Positions 36,937 to 48,112 of a DNA stretch of 64,000 bases are shown here, piece after piece (position 1 is the stretch's first letter; every line of letters starts with the position of its first letter). The stretch is from Buddleja alternifolia (taxonomy: Eukaryota; Streptophyta; Magnoliopsida; Lamiales; Scrophulariaceae), in contig CM033396.1 of the NCBI GenBank assembly GCA_019426215.1, positions 35,702,503 to 35,766,502 on the forward strand, written 5' to 3'. A model generated the notes under the pieces. It had not been told where the DNA came from, did no database searches, and was given only the letters and a program-made list of their open reading frames with translations. A program made the position numbers and the translations under genes.

Positions 36937-37372
36937 CATTACAATAAAAAGTAATATTTGTGATAATATTTGAAGTGACATTTTTAAAATTGTCACTAGA
37001 TATACATAATGAGTGACAATAATTTTTACTTTATCACAATAAAAATTTTTAGTGACTAGAGTATTTTCAAAGTTATCAATCTTGACAATTAATGACACAT
37101 GTATAATGACAACACAAATAGAGTGACAATCAAAATTGTTGTCATTAAGTTGTCACAAAAAGTGTGTCACTAATTGTTACTAGTGACAAATAATTTTCTT
37201 GTCATTAATTATCAAGAGTAATTATTTCTAAACAAATTTTATCACTATTAAACATATAGAACATATTTTAATGACAAAACAAAAGTTTTTGTCATTAAAA
37301 ATTTATAATTAGTGACAACTATGATATTGTTACTTTGACATTTTGTTACCAATTTTTTTTTTTTTTGTGGTG
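36937..37372. mobile_element. Non-autonomous CACTA element, 436 bp
   Basis: Starts CATTACAATAAAAAG and ends TTTTTTTGTGGTG (inverse CACCACAAAAAAA), diverged forms of the CACTACAAGAAAAA terminus, with the 3-bp target duplication ACT on both sides (36934-36936, 37373-37375). The interior is packed with GTGACAA/TTGTCAC subterminal repeats. Non-coding. Confidence 0.85.
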
Positions 37373-37375
37373 ACT

Positions 37376-38100
37376 TAATACATAAGGAAAACCAAAATCT
37401 AATCCAAATAGGAAACAAATTCTTATTCTTAAGCAACTAAGAAAAATAATCATAATACAAGTCGATTACTAAAACCATATCGAAACCACGTAGGAAACAC
37501 AAAATCCTACACATCCAAGTTGCCAATCTCACAGTCATACCCGCGTTGACGCATGGTCAAACCCCCATTTGACCATCTCGAGACCCTTTTTTTGGCTTCC
37601 CTTTTGGTTTCATTGACTTCTCCTCATATCAATCAATCTTTACAAACCAATCACTACTATTATCTTTAAAATTGACAATTAAGCGTCTATTGCGGGGTAT
37701 TATTATCTTCAATTAAAATTATATTTATGATATTTCTTATTCGAGGACATTATTATTATTACTATGATTTGGTGAGCAGGACATCATTAATTTGGGAGCA
37801 ATAAGTCGACCAATAATACAAGACAAATAAATTCTCCAAATTCCAATATATATATATATATAATTTGTTAATTTTTTTGGTGAAATATATATATATATAT
37901 ATATAATTAGCGTAACTGTAACGCGCTGAAAGAGGCGTGACATATATATTCTCTAAACAGCCCATTGCTTTCCAGGGATACCCATAGAAAAACCCTAACC
38001 CACCCACCTGCCTTCTTATCTCAACCAACGGCCGGTTCAGTTTTAATTCCATAACAACCCCAAAACTTCACACTATTTACAAACTCGCCACCTTTTCCTC
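37376..38100. other. Intergenic upstream of serine-rich gene 2
   Basis: Two TA microsatellites (about 37845-37862 and 37885-37905). C-rich, promoter-proximal sequence starts near 37970. Confidence 0.55.
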
Positions 38101-38102
38101 CC

Positions 38103-38112
38103 TCTATATAAA
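38103..38112 (+). promoter_or_regulatory. TATA box of serine-rich gene 2
   Basis: CTATATAAAC sits about 110 bp upstream of the ATG at 38221, in a C/T-rich setting typical of plant core promoters. Confidence 0.7.
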
Positions 38113-38220
38113 CTCTCCTTCAGTCAGACTTAGGTTTGCCGAAATAGAGACCCAAACGGCACTCTTCAAAACTCTATTTCCACAACCCAAAAACACTACC
38201 TCCACTCCAGAGTACAACCA

Positions 38221-38817
38221 ATGGAAACCTCCTCCAGAACCAGATCCTCACAAGGTACAACATTCCACAGCCACTTCCAGCGCTCCGTCTCCCCATCCGG
38301 CCGCTTCTGCTCCTCCTCCATGTCCACGTCATCCACCGCCGCCTTCGCCGCCGCAACCCGATCGGAGCCGCTGCTCCACCGCCCTACGAGTCCGACACGT
38401 GTCAGCCTCGGCAGATCCGTGTCTCCATCTTCGACCGTCCGATTCTCAACCTCTCGAAGGCATCCGATCGCATCTCACCATCAGAAGCAGAGCCACAGAT
38501 CGCTGAATTCATCGCCGAAGAAGACGTGTATGTGTTCCCCTACGACGCACCCAGGCTCCTTCCGGTGCAGCCTCCACAAGAACGCCGCATACAACAACGG
38601 TAATCAAACGTCGTCGTATCGGTCAAGTCACCAATTGAATATGCGGCGATCGGCGATGACGAATTCGCTGGTGCGAATCGGAACCGTTGAAGGCGATTTG
38701 GTGAGGAGAGCTTTAGCGGCGTTGATTCGTCCGTCGTCGCACAGCTTGCGCCGCCGTGGAGACTTCCAACCGCGGCCGAGCAGGCTATCGGTGATGGCGA
38801 AAGCCGACGGCTTATAG
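38221..38817 (+). CDS. Serine-rich-protein-related protein (paralogue 2)
   Basis: An intronless 198-residue, basic, Ser/Arg/Pro-rich protein. Residues 1-95 are low-complexity (RSVSPSGRFCSSS; RVSLGRSVSPSS). The conserved core CMCSPTTHPGSFRCSLHK lies at about 101-118. The C-terminal block LVRRALAALIRPSSHSLRRR plus GDFQPRPSRLSVM lies at about 165-194, ending KADGL. It shares both blocks with 23619-23939 and matches the plant serine-rich protein-like family of unknown biochemical function. The RSVSP repeats could be phosphorylation sites (inference). Codon use is GC-richer than the flanks, supporting a real gene. A GC-richer patch after TGACTGCAG near 39520 could be a 3' UTR exon, which is unproven. 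Confidence 0.9.
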   Translation: METSSRTRSSQGTTFHSHFQRSVSPSGRFCSSSMSTSSTAAFAAATRSEPLLHRPTSPTRVSLGRSVSPSSTVRFSTSRRHPIASHHQKQSHRSLNSSPKKTCMCSPTTHPGSFRCSLHKNAAYNNGNQTSSYRSSHQLNMRRSAMTNSLVRIGTVEGDLVRRALAALIRPSSHSLRRRGDFQPRPSRLSVMAKADGL

Positions 38818-41800
38818 GGCGGCGGTTTCGTAGGCGTCAAGATTTTGTGCAATATGTTCAGTGTACAGGAATGACTCGGTGAGTTGACTCACTGAGTGGA
38901 CTCGGGCGGTTTGTTAAGTTGAGTTGAGCCTACTTTTTTTATTTTGGCTGTTGAGGAGATGTTGAAATCGGAAAACCCTAATTTTTGAGTTCTGTTGTAG
39001 TGAAGGAACTATTTGTGGTGGTTTTCAATTTTCATGTTGATTTTTTTTTTCGATTATAGTGTGAATCAGAATTAGCAAATATTGTGATGTACAGTTGAGT
39101 ATTATATTGATTTAAATTTTGAATTATATACAAATTTTAGTTATGAAGCTAATTTGAAGATATTATGCAATGATTTCTGTGAATTTTTTAATTGATTTTT
39201 TTTATTTTTGGGACTTGGGTGGTGGTATTCAATTTTCGTTTTATACAAATTTTGATAATTAATTTAATTTGATGATAATATGCAATGGTTTCTGGGATTT
39301 TTTTTTTGTTTTTGGGAATTGGGTGTGAATTTATCTCTGAATTTGTAAAAAAAAAAATTGCTATGTGAAATTTGTGGATGATATGATCAATACAATATCA
39401 ATATTTTCTTTGATTTAGTTGTATGATTTTTTATTATTTATTATGATTTATGATTATTTTCTTTTTGAATTTCTGTTTGATTTTAATTAATAATTTTGTC
39501 TTGTTTTATTTGACTGCAGGAAAGGCCTGGAAACATGGTGCAGTAAAATTGGGGGATCTATGGACTGAGGGGAAAACACCAAATAGAAAGGAAACAATAA
39601 CCTATAAAAAATAAATAAAAGAACAAGCATTTACAACTTTATAAGAATTTACATTTTCATCAAATCCAACAACTTTAAAATTAATATTAAAGATATTTAA
39701 TTTCATTGAATTCACATATTAATTGGTATTATATTGGCCTTAACTGATGATTTAAAATGTACTTCATCATTAAATAAAGTTACATATTTTGTTTTGGGTA
39801 ATTGAATAATGTCGAATCGAATATTGGACAGCTAATGTATCCAATTTGCCTCGTATATTGAGATTTGAGATCAAATGATACCCTTTCTGCATATAATGAT
39901 GGAGCACCTATATTTATATCTTTTTTGTTGCCAATTACAGTATTTTGGATATTATAAGATTAATTTAATGGTCGACTCGGGTTGCTGACTTGGTATGGGA
40001 TTAATTATGTACACGAGAAATTGAATTTGAAATTTTATTTAAGCAGAATCAAACTGTTTACTATTTGAATCAACCTCGTTGGTAGCCATATTTATATCGA
40101 CACGTATGAAATTTGAAACTTGGTCACCCAAATTGGGACCCTCCATTTCAGATTGTGTATCTTCTTTTCTTTCGTTTAATTATATGCATATTGAGTGCCT
40201 AAATCATTTACATAGATAAATTATGCCTATTTTGTGCACTTAATATGTATATAATTAAATGAAATATGAGATAAAATACAATTTAAAACAAAAAACTCGA
40301 ATACGTGGTCTACGAACAATGAAACAAAATTAAAGAAATAGGGGAATTTAGCTTTCGAAAAGCTAGTGTACAGCCTGCAGAGTTGTGGGCACCGTATATA
40401 ATAGAGTAGAAATAAATTTGAACTCTGTATTAACTATTAATGGCGTGCTAAGTGTATATGGTAGAGTTGAACCATTTGTCATTGCATAATGTTGGATAAT
40501 GAACCATAATTTAGTCGTACAAAGTAAATCGACTGTGTTGCACTTTTTATTATATTTTATTATAGAATGACCAACAAAAACTCTTCAAAAGTAAAATTAT
40601 GTTTGTGTGATTTAGGTGAATTTCGGGTTAATAGGTTGGATATACATGTTATTAGCTTTTATATCCGTCCAAAAATGAAAACGTGTTTGGTTCTTTAGTC
40701 GTCGAACTCTTATTAGTTTTGTGTCAAATCATGACCTTTGTATGTAAAAAGGCGGTGGGAGTCGGGACCTATGCAAGAGTTTTAAATATTAAATAAATAA
40801 ATTGTGTTGGAAAATTGGAATGAAAATTGAAAAGTTCGCAGTGAAAATAATACAAACAAACATAGTTTTTAATGACTATAATTAGGTGTGTTCATGGTTT
40901 CTATTAATCTCTATAATTGCTTACCAAAAAAAAATAAAAATAAAAATCTCAAGTTCAATTGCCAAGTGTCATTTTGTGGGATAACAATTTGAAATTTCGG
41001 TTTCATAAATTTAAAAACTTCTTTGTGATTTGACGCAGTTCAGTGTGATTTGACGATTTATAATTTGATCTGATTTTATACAATTAAATTAACAAAAAAA
41101 ATTGTCTTTTTTTTGTTAAAATAAAAACAAATATATGTTCATTTATAACTAGAAATACTAGGCAGTGACAGATTTACCAAGATCAAAATTAAATGAACCA
41201 TTAGAATACTAATATCGTTACATAATGCAAAATTATGTAGTATCATGAGTTAGAACTTAGAATGATAAAAATATTACTATATTATCACCTTAAATACCAT
41301 TTACATTTAGTATAAATATGATAAGTACAACATATGTTTACATATTATTATATATATCACATAAAATATATGTGTAAATATAAGAGAAAAAATTGATCTT
41401 TTGGTGAAAAGTAGGACTAATATTTGTAGATAAATTATAATCTGAAAAATTCTCAGCGTGCACTTGTTTGTTTGATAGAAAATGTAATTAAGACCTAGTG
41501 TAAAAGAATCTCTGAGCTAATGAAAAGTATAATGATCCAACATTAAATTGGTATTAGAAATTTTACTAAAACTCTTTAAATTGCTATTATTTCATGAAAA
41601 AAACACTAACATGTCAGAAAGTTTACTTATTTTAAACCGTGGTTGATAAATAAGCTCACTAAAAACGGTGCAATACAGTGCGACTCGGACAATTTTTAGA
41701 AAATTTATACACAACCCTACCCACAACAAGCCTCAAATATGGGGTAATTCAATGTCAAACTCAGTTCAATTATCCGAATATGTATTTTGTATTTATATTA

Positions 41801-42117
41801 TTCATATAAATATGTGTGGAAACCACATACAATAATACAATGCCTTGCTAAATCAGGAAATGTACAATAAGACTATTGTATTCGGTCTAACTTAGATCTT
41901 AACCAAATATGGTAGTTTACAAGAGGGCTTTGTTTCCTTATACAGTATTTTTGAAGCAGGAAACATTTTAGTACTATCCAGTGGGCCAAAAATAGAAAGC
42001 TAAAATCAGATGTGGGCTATAGCTTATCTTTTTGTTATCCATTACCAGTTTACCACCTGGACCTATAGTTTGTCTCTTGGTAATAGTTAAAAAACTAATT
42101 ACAGATTAACTAATTAC
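38818..42117. other. Intergenic, AT-rich
   Basis: 3' region of the serine-rich gene, then more than 2 kb with no recognisable coding sequence or element termini. Confidence 0.55.
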
Positions 42118-42134
42118 AGGAGTAGAAAAGTGGT

Positions 42135-42374
42135 AGCAAAATCTGTTGATATAGTGATATTCACTTTTTATTTTATGTATAAGATTTTGAGTTCGAATTC
42201 AGGTTGTCACAAGTCGTGGCTCTACCCCTCCCTTATGTAGTTTTTTTTTTTTGATAAATCCTCTCTTATATAGTTAGATAGAGTCTTTATGACTCAAAAT
42301 TATAACTATCAACCCGAATTTGTTAGGCTAGATACGAAGGATATCTTCCTTCTTCTTGAATTAAAAAAAAAAAA
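42135..42374 (+). mobile_element. tRNA-derived SINE (copy 2), complete
   Basis: A 240-bp block ends in a 13-14 base A run and is flanked by the 17-bp target duplication AGGAGTAGAAAAGTGGT (42118-42134, 42375-42391). The head has the pol III B box GAGTTCGAATTC at about 42190. Same family as 36252-36461. An internal T run expanded near 42241. Confidence 0.88.
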
Positions 42375-42391
42375 AGGAGTAGAAAAGTGGT

Positions 42392-45300
42392 GTCAATCTT
42401 GATGTCTTGCTATGACATGTTTGGATTCTTGTGTTTATTTCAAATTTAAGTATCACCATACGCATTGGTCTATCAAAAATTAAGTCGAACAATATTTTAA
42501 GCACAAAGTAAAGAAGACATAATTGAATTACATTTATTACATGTGTGACAATTCATTTTGTGAAATGTAATTGGGTTCGGCCAAACAAAGAGCGGATTAG
42601 AAATTTCCTTCGACATATTGTATAAGATTTCATTTAAATTATGTATATAGAAAAGTTGGAATGTTAAATTAAGTATCACCTGCCTTCGACATATTGTATA
42701 AGATTTTAGATTTCACTGTAATTATCACCTGTTAAAATTATTATAGAAGTAGAAATGTAAATTTTTAGGCAAAAAACCAATTGTAGCACAATCACTTAGC
42801 GTTAACGACGAAGTTAGGATTCTTGATGGCGTTGTGGTGTGTACATGTGTGTGTGGGGATCGAGGGGAAAGGTATCAAGTATATCATCGACTACCCCTCC
42901 CCGAACATCCTTGCCTAGTGCTATACTATAGACTCGGTATAATTTTTTTTTATTTTAAAAATACTTTTTAATTATGTTTGAGTTGTACTTAATTGACAAA
43001 TGTTTATGACATGAAATACAAGATGAAAGATCATTTTGAAATCGAAAATTCAAACCGAGATAACTTGAGCAAATAAACGAAAATAATTGAATCGAGTGGG
43101 CGGGAGGAATTAAATGAAAATGGTGGAGGAGGCTTAGGCATGTGGAGGAGCCCCATGTTTCATGGGAGGGGTACAATAATTTATGTGCACTCTCCCACTT
43201 CTTTGTTTTTAGGTTGTGTTTGTTTATCCAATATGGGACATGGAGAGATCCCATGCTCGTCTGACAGGTTGTCACAAATTAATTTTATAAATAATAGTAT
43301 TTGATATATATTTGATGGTAAAATCTGTTTTTAGTAAATTTTTCATATTTTTTAAATTTTGCAAAATTTAGGATTGTCCTAATGAGTAGAGCACGAGAGA
43401 GATAAACGTATAAATAAATTGCTTGGGCATAGAAATATTATTTATTTGAGTTTGATTCATACAGAATTCCAATGTGTTTATTAGCGTATGTTATATTTCA
43501 GTGAGATTTATCGAACTATACCTCCATTCAAAATGAGTTTGAAGTAGCTATTAAAGAACTAATTGTATTATATAGACTCGAGCTTTTGAAATTACTAAAA
43601 GGATATTAAAAACAATAATTAATAAAAAAAGCCAAATTGTACTGAATCATCACTAGTTGATGCTCTCCGATCCCCAGCTCCACCTGATGGTTATATTCGG
43701 TATCCGATCCATTACCTTTTCATAATGAACAGAATCTAACCAAAACTTTGGGATAGTGTGCCAAACGAATATTTCGAATAATAAAAGGGGCTTTCAGATA
43801 ATATTCTAGAGCATCTCTACTCTATAAACATGGTGGTTTAGCGATGAGATATCTAATATTCTAATCAAATATCACGAATTCGAATATTATTTTAAGGTTG
43901 TATTATGAATTGTTGGTATCTGATTTGTATATTTGATCTAGCGAGATTAAGGCTTATTTCATAGAGTGCTACTAGTCTCGCTCGAGCTTTGATTAAAAGA
44001 ACATTATGTGACGATAAGATTTTTATTGATGTACAAATAGTCAATATGGATTTCACACGACTTATCTTAATTTTTATAATAAATTAAGTAATTAAGGCAT
44101 CTCTAATCTCAACATGTGCAATGTTCTTATGTGTATGTCTACTAGAAGACAATGTTTGAAAAACTGCAATAATTAGAATTATATTTAGCAAACGCTTTGC
44201 TAATATTTCCATTAAGCTAGTATTAGAAAGTTGTTAACTGAGATCACGGGTCGAATTCTAGTCAAATCTAAATGGGTTATATTTGAATCTTGGACCTTCG
44301 GAACCTCCTACATTAACATTTTTATCGTGTGAAGTCCACGTATAATTTTTATATTTAAAAGGGAGTGGATGACCTAAACCCACTTAGTCTTAGGACTCCA
44401 AATATCACCCCATCCATCCCAAATTAAGGTTTGGTCGAACCCTATTTAGGAGATATCTATCCAACTAAAATTTTATATTTGCACCAAATTCCAAAAATAT
44501 CTAAATGAAAGATCATGATTCAAATAAGTACCGTCAAATAAAAATAGTATGAGAAGTATTCATTAGCCATATATTTATTTCATGTTTTTCTATCAATAAT
44601 TAGAATTACTATAGGAAAGTGTTTGATTTTAGTTCAGAAAATAATTCATAGAAACTCCAAAAGCCGATATTGATTTGAGTGGAAATGACTCAAAAAATCT
44701 CATATTCCGACCATTGTGAATGCAAAAAACTGTCTTGAGAATTTACATAATCATATTTCGAGAATTTAGTCTTGGACCGTTGGATGGATACATTGGATAC
44801 AAAAAGGAAATATAAATTCTAGGAGTCCGAAATATCATGATTAAATTGCTTATAAAGATTGAAATATAGTCCAATGATGTTAGGCCTATTTTCTTAATTT
44901 CATAGGCAGATCATTGCCCAACAAAGGCCCCAATAATTGATATGGGCTTACATCGTAGCCCATAATAATCTTATTCTCTTCATTATGGGCTTATCAAATG
45001 CTTAGAATCACTAGCTTAGATTCACATCACATCATCGTAGCCCATGACTGACGATAATTGGGAGCTTACAACCACTTGGGTAATTTTATATCAGATTGAG
45101 TCCAATAATTCGAGTGTGTATTCTATTTTTTCACACATTATAACCCATTTGGTCAACCCAAATCTGCCCCAAACGGGGCTGAACGTAATTTTGCCTTTCC
45201 CCCCAAAAGAATATTATAAAACTACCCTCTCTATTACTTAAATATTTTTAGTATGTTATTAACTTCTTAAAAAAAATTATTTCACCAATTGTGAAAGTGT

Positions 45301-45799
45301 CCCTTAACGACTTTTAATCTATTTTTAGTATGTCATGGGTGGTGAAAATGCATTATAGTTTCTCATCTAAAAGTTCAAGAAGTTATTGTATTATTTGAAT
45401 ACAAATATTTGGAATTTAATTTTTTCACTTTATATCCTTTAACTCTAGTAAGAAAAGGTTAGTTGGGTTTAAGGTTTCAACAAATACATCGTCGGCATCT
45501 ATTAAACAATTTCAAAAACTTTGACAAGAGAGAAACTGGAGATAAATAGAAGATATATAGATATACAGAGCAAAAAGAAGAAGAAGATAGAAGATATCAA
45601 ATTGTGTGATGTGTTTATATGTGTGATTATATATGTATAATGTATTTGATGGGTTTAAAGGGGGTGCTGAGTATTGCCATAATGAGGAGTTGGGATTTAT
45701 TAGTATTTTATAACTAAAAAGTTCAATCTAATGGGGAATAGTTGTTTGATATTTTGGTGGCATTTGGCCAAGTATTGTCAAAGACAGGGGAGACAATAA
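42392..45799. other. Intergenic with possible SINE relics
   Basis: No gene supported. A 30-bp motif around CTTCGACATATTGTATAAGATTT is repeated at about 42609 and 42683. TRGC-like plus GAATTCGAAT at about 43833-43880 and GGGTCGAATTCTAG at about 44247 look like decayed pol III heads. A 106-residue minus-strand frame at 42955-43275 has no recognisable family. Confidence 0.45.
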
Positions 45800-46015
45800 A
45801 TTACTATGTCGTAGACAAATTGATTCAGGTTATATTGTTTCTACTGCAACAATGGAGAGCGCATTTTTAAGTATGAAAAATTTCGAGACGAGATTGTGTA
45901 ATAAGATGAAAGATAAGTTTTTGAGTAGTAAGTTTACATTGAAAAGGAAATTGCTCAAACTTTCAATATCGATTCAGTCGTTGACGAGTTTAATGTAATG
46001 AGAAAACGTTGAGCA
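45800..46015 (+). pseudogene. hAT transposase C-terminal (dimerisation) fragment
   Basis: Across two frameshifts the sequence reads YYVVDKLIQVIL, then VSTATMESAFLSMKNFETRL, CNKMKDKFLSS, then YIEKEIAQTFNIDSVVDEF and a stop after MRKR. This is the conserved hAT dimerisation region (V-S-T-A-x-x-E-x-A-F-S-x-M-K then R-N-K-M-x-D-x-F-L). Only this C-terminal part survives; no terminal repeats were identified around it. Confidence 0.75.
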
Positions 46016-46203
46016 CAATTCAGAATGTTGAACATTATATCTAATAAATACGTTAGTACTAAGTTTATTTAGTTGTGATTCACATATTTTTGTTATAGTA
46101 TCTTAAATAACTATTGCTTCCCCTTTTTTGTTTACAAACAACTTTTTGTTAGAATATTTATTTTTTGTATTATTGTTTGTGTTAACATTAGGTAAAAAAA
46201 TTA

Positions 46204-46860
46204 TTGTTTAAGAAAAAAGATCGTAATCGCTCCAAAAAAAACATGTATAAAAATAAATATGAAATACTGATATTTTTTACATTTCAATCTCGCCTCCGCT
46301 CAATCAATAGCCAGGTTCCGTCCATGGAAGTGGGAGCAATTAAAATGAATGTGAACACAACCATCAATCGGACTTGGGACTTGCAACAACGACAAAGACC
46401 TTGTAGCCTTGGTGGCATCATTAGAAATCATCGAGGGTAATGACTCAAGGTTTTTCGAGGCAAAATGGGGCACGCTACCTCCTTTGAAGAGGAGCTACTA
46501 GCTAATAGCTATTCTTAAAGGCCTTGAAATTGTGTAGAGTATGAAGAAGAGAAAGATCATCATAGATACTGACTGTCTAGAGGCTTGGAGGATCATCGAC
46601 GAGGCATCCTTTTTCCACCAACCTTTCGATGTTATACACAAGATCGTTACAATGGCAATGGATGGTGAAAGCGAAACCTAAACCAAGAGAGGCAAACTAA
46701 GTGGCGAATTTGTTAGCTAAGGAAGATTTTATTAAATCTTGGGAGCTTATAAATGCCTCGGAAGGAGCTGTTCAACAACAAAACGATCAAGATGTTCTTG
46801 GCACTAGATGACCTAGGCTTATGATTATTAGCCCGAATTTATCGGACTAAGTATTTAGGG
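46204..46860 (+). pseudogene. 5'-truncated LINE: RNase H and 3' end
   Basis: Pieces of an RVT_3 domain: AIKMNVNTTIN and GGIIRNHRG (46330-46440), then IIDTDCLEAW and REANxVANLLAKE in other frames. It closes with PRLMIISPNLSD before a stop, like PRILTISPGMSG at the end of the LINE at 13211-19302, so it belongs to a related family. Stops and frameshifts are numerous. Confidence 0.7.
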
Positions 46861-47113
46861 TTACTCATATCTTCGAAGCTACAAAATGCTTAGTAATAGT
46901 TCAATTATGCAAATATAAAACGTCTTTCACTTTAATTTAGTTTACATAGTTCACGAAAGACAAGTTTGTGGTAGTAGAACTGTAAAAATGAATGAATTGG
47001 TGACTGATAAGCAATTAGTATAAAGCCCAGAAATGACCAAAGTGCCCCTCAAAAGGGCCAAAATATATACCAACTCCGGCCTCCACTGGTACCCAAATCA
47101 GTCGCAATCTATG
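46861..47113. other. Short spacer
   Basis: Nothing recognised. Confidence 0.5.
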
Positions 47114-47121
47114 CCATCAAT

Positions 47122-47603
47122 CAGTGGCGGATCTAGAATTTACGTTCAGTGGGGGCACAAAGAATTTTACTGAGGGAGGTGAGATTGTTGTGATATAGCT
47201 ATACAATATTAAGGGGTACGGTACGCTATATTTATGGGGGAAAATTTAATAAGGAATTATGTTCAGTTACAACTTTTAACATAATTTATACTCTTATACC
47301 TCTTTTATTATAGTCAGGATTTTGGGTTTTGGGGGGGGGGGGGCGAATTCAAAGTAAAGAGAGAAAACGTGATATTTTTCGATCTTGAGAGGGCAAAATT
47401 CAAATATAAAAAAATTGTAAGGTAAAAAAATAACTTTTCAAAATTGAGGGGGAGCATTTAATACTTTTAAAATTGAGGGGGGCATTTAATAATTTGAGTG
47501 AGGACATTAATGCAATTTATAAATTAAAATTGCAAAAAATATGTATATTAAATTTTTTTTTTTCAGTGGGGCACTGCCCCTAAATGTACTCTAATCCGCC
47601 CTG
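47122..47603. mobile_element. hAT-type MITE with CAGTGGCGGAT termini
   Basis: 482 bp, starting CAGTGGCGGATCTAGA and ending TCTAATCCGCCCTG, flanked by the perfect 8-bp target duplication CCATCAAT (47114-47121, 47604-47611), as expected for hAT. It is strand-asymmetric: G-rich on + (a run of 12 G near 47332, GGGGGAGCATTT repeats). Non-coding. Confidence 0.88.
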
Positions 47604-47611
47604 CCATCAAT

Positions 47612-48112
47612 ATTAATCAAAACCTCTAATAAGTAAGCATGTTGGTACTCTGCGACCTGCGTATGCTGTTATTAGCAAATAATAAAGTTATAAATATCTA
47701 GGATTAGAAAATTGAACAAAATGATGTAGCCTGTGACGAACTGTTAATTATACAAGTTTATTACTAGGTATTTATTCACTCTATCTAACCCTCATTTTCA
47801 TTTGTCACGCTCGTCTTGTCATTTAATGGCAGCCAAATGCAGTTGTATATATTTTTCTCCCTGTATTCTGCAGTGTCATTACTAAAACTTTGAATTGTGT
47901 CTCTCCACCCCCAATAAATTATTTTATTACACCATAGATCCCAATACTAAAAGCGACAGTGTCCTAACTCCAAATTGTCATAATCGTAAAACCCCAATCT
48001 CTCCACGTTTTCTTCAAATTTTTTCACTTTAAACACACACCTTCTCCCCCTCTTTCCCCCAAAAAATTTCGCCAAAATCCGATCCCAAACACAGTCCAAT
48101 AATCTATCTCTA
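47612..48112. other. Upstream region and leader of the MFS gene
   Basis: The last about 100 bases are C/T-rich (CTCCCCCTCTTTCCCCC), like a plant 5' UTR. No clear TATA box was picked. Confidence 0.5.

Noticed and set aside
42955..43275. 106-residue minus-strand frame
   Set aside because: No recognisable domain, no supporting promoter or splice signals, biased composition in AT-rich DNA.
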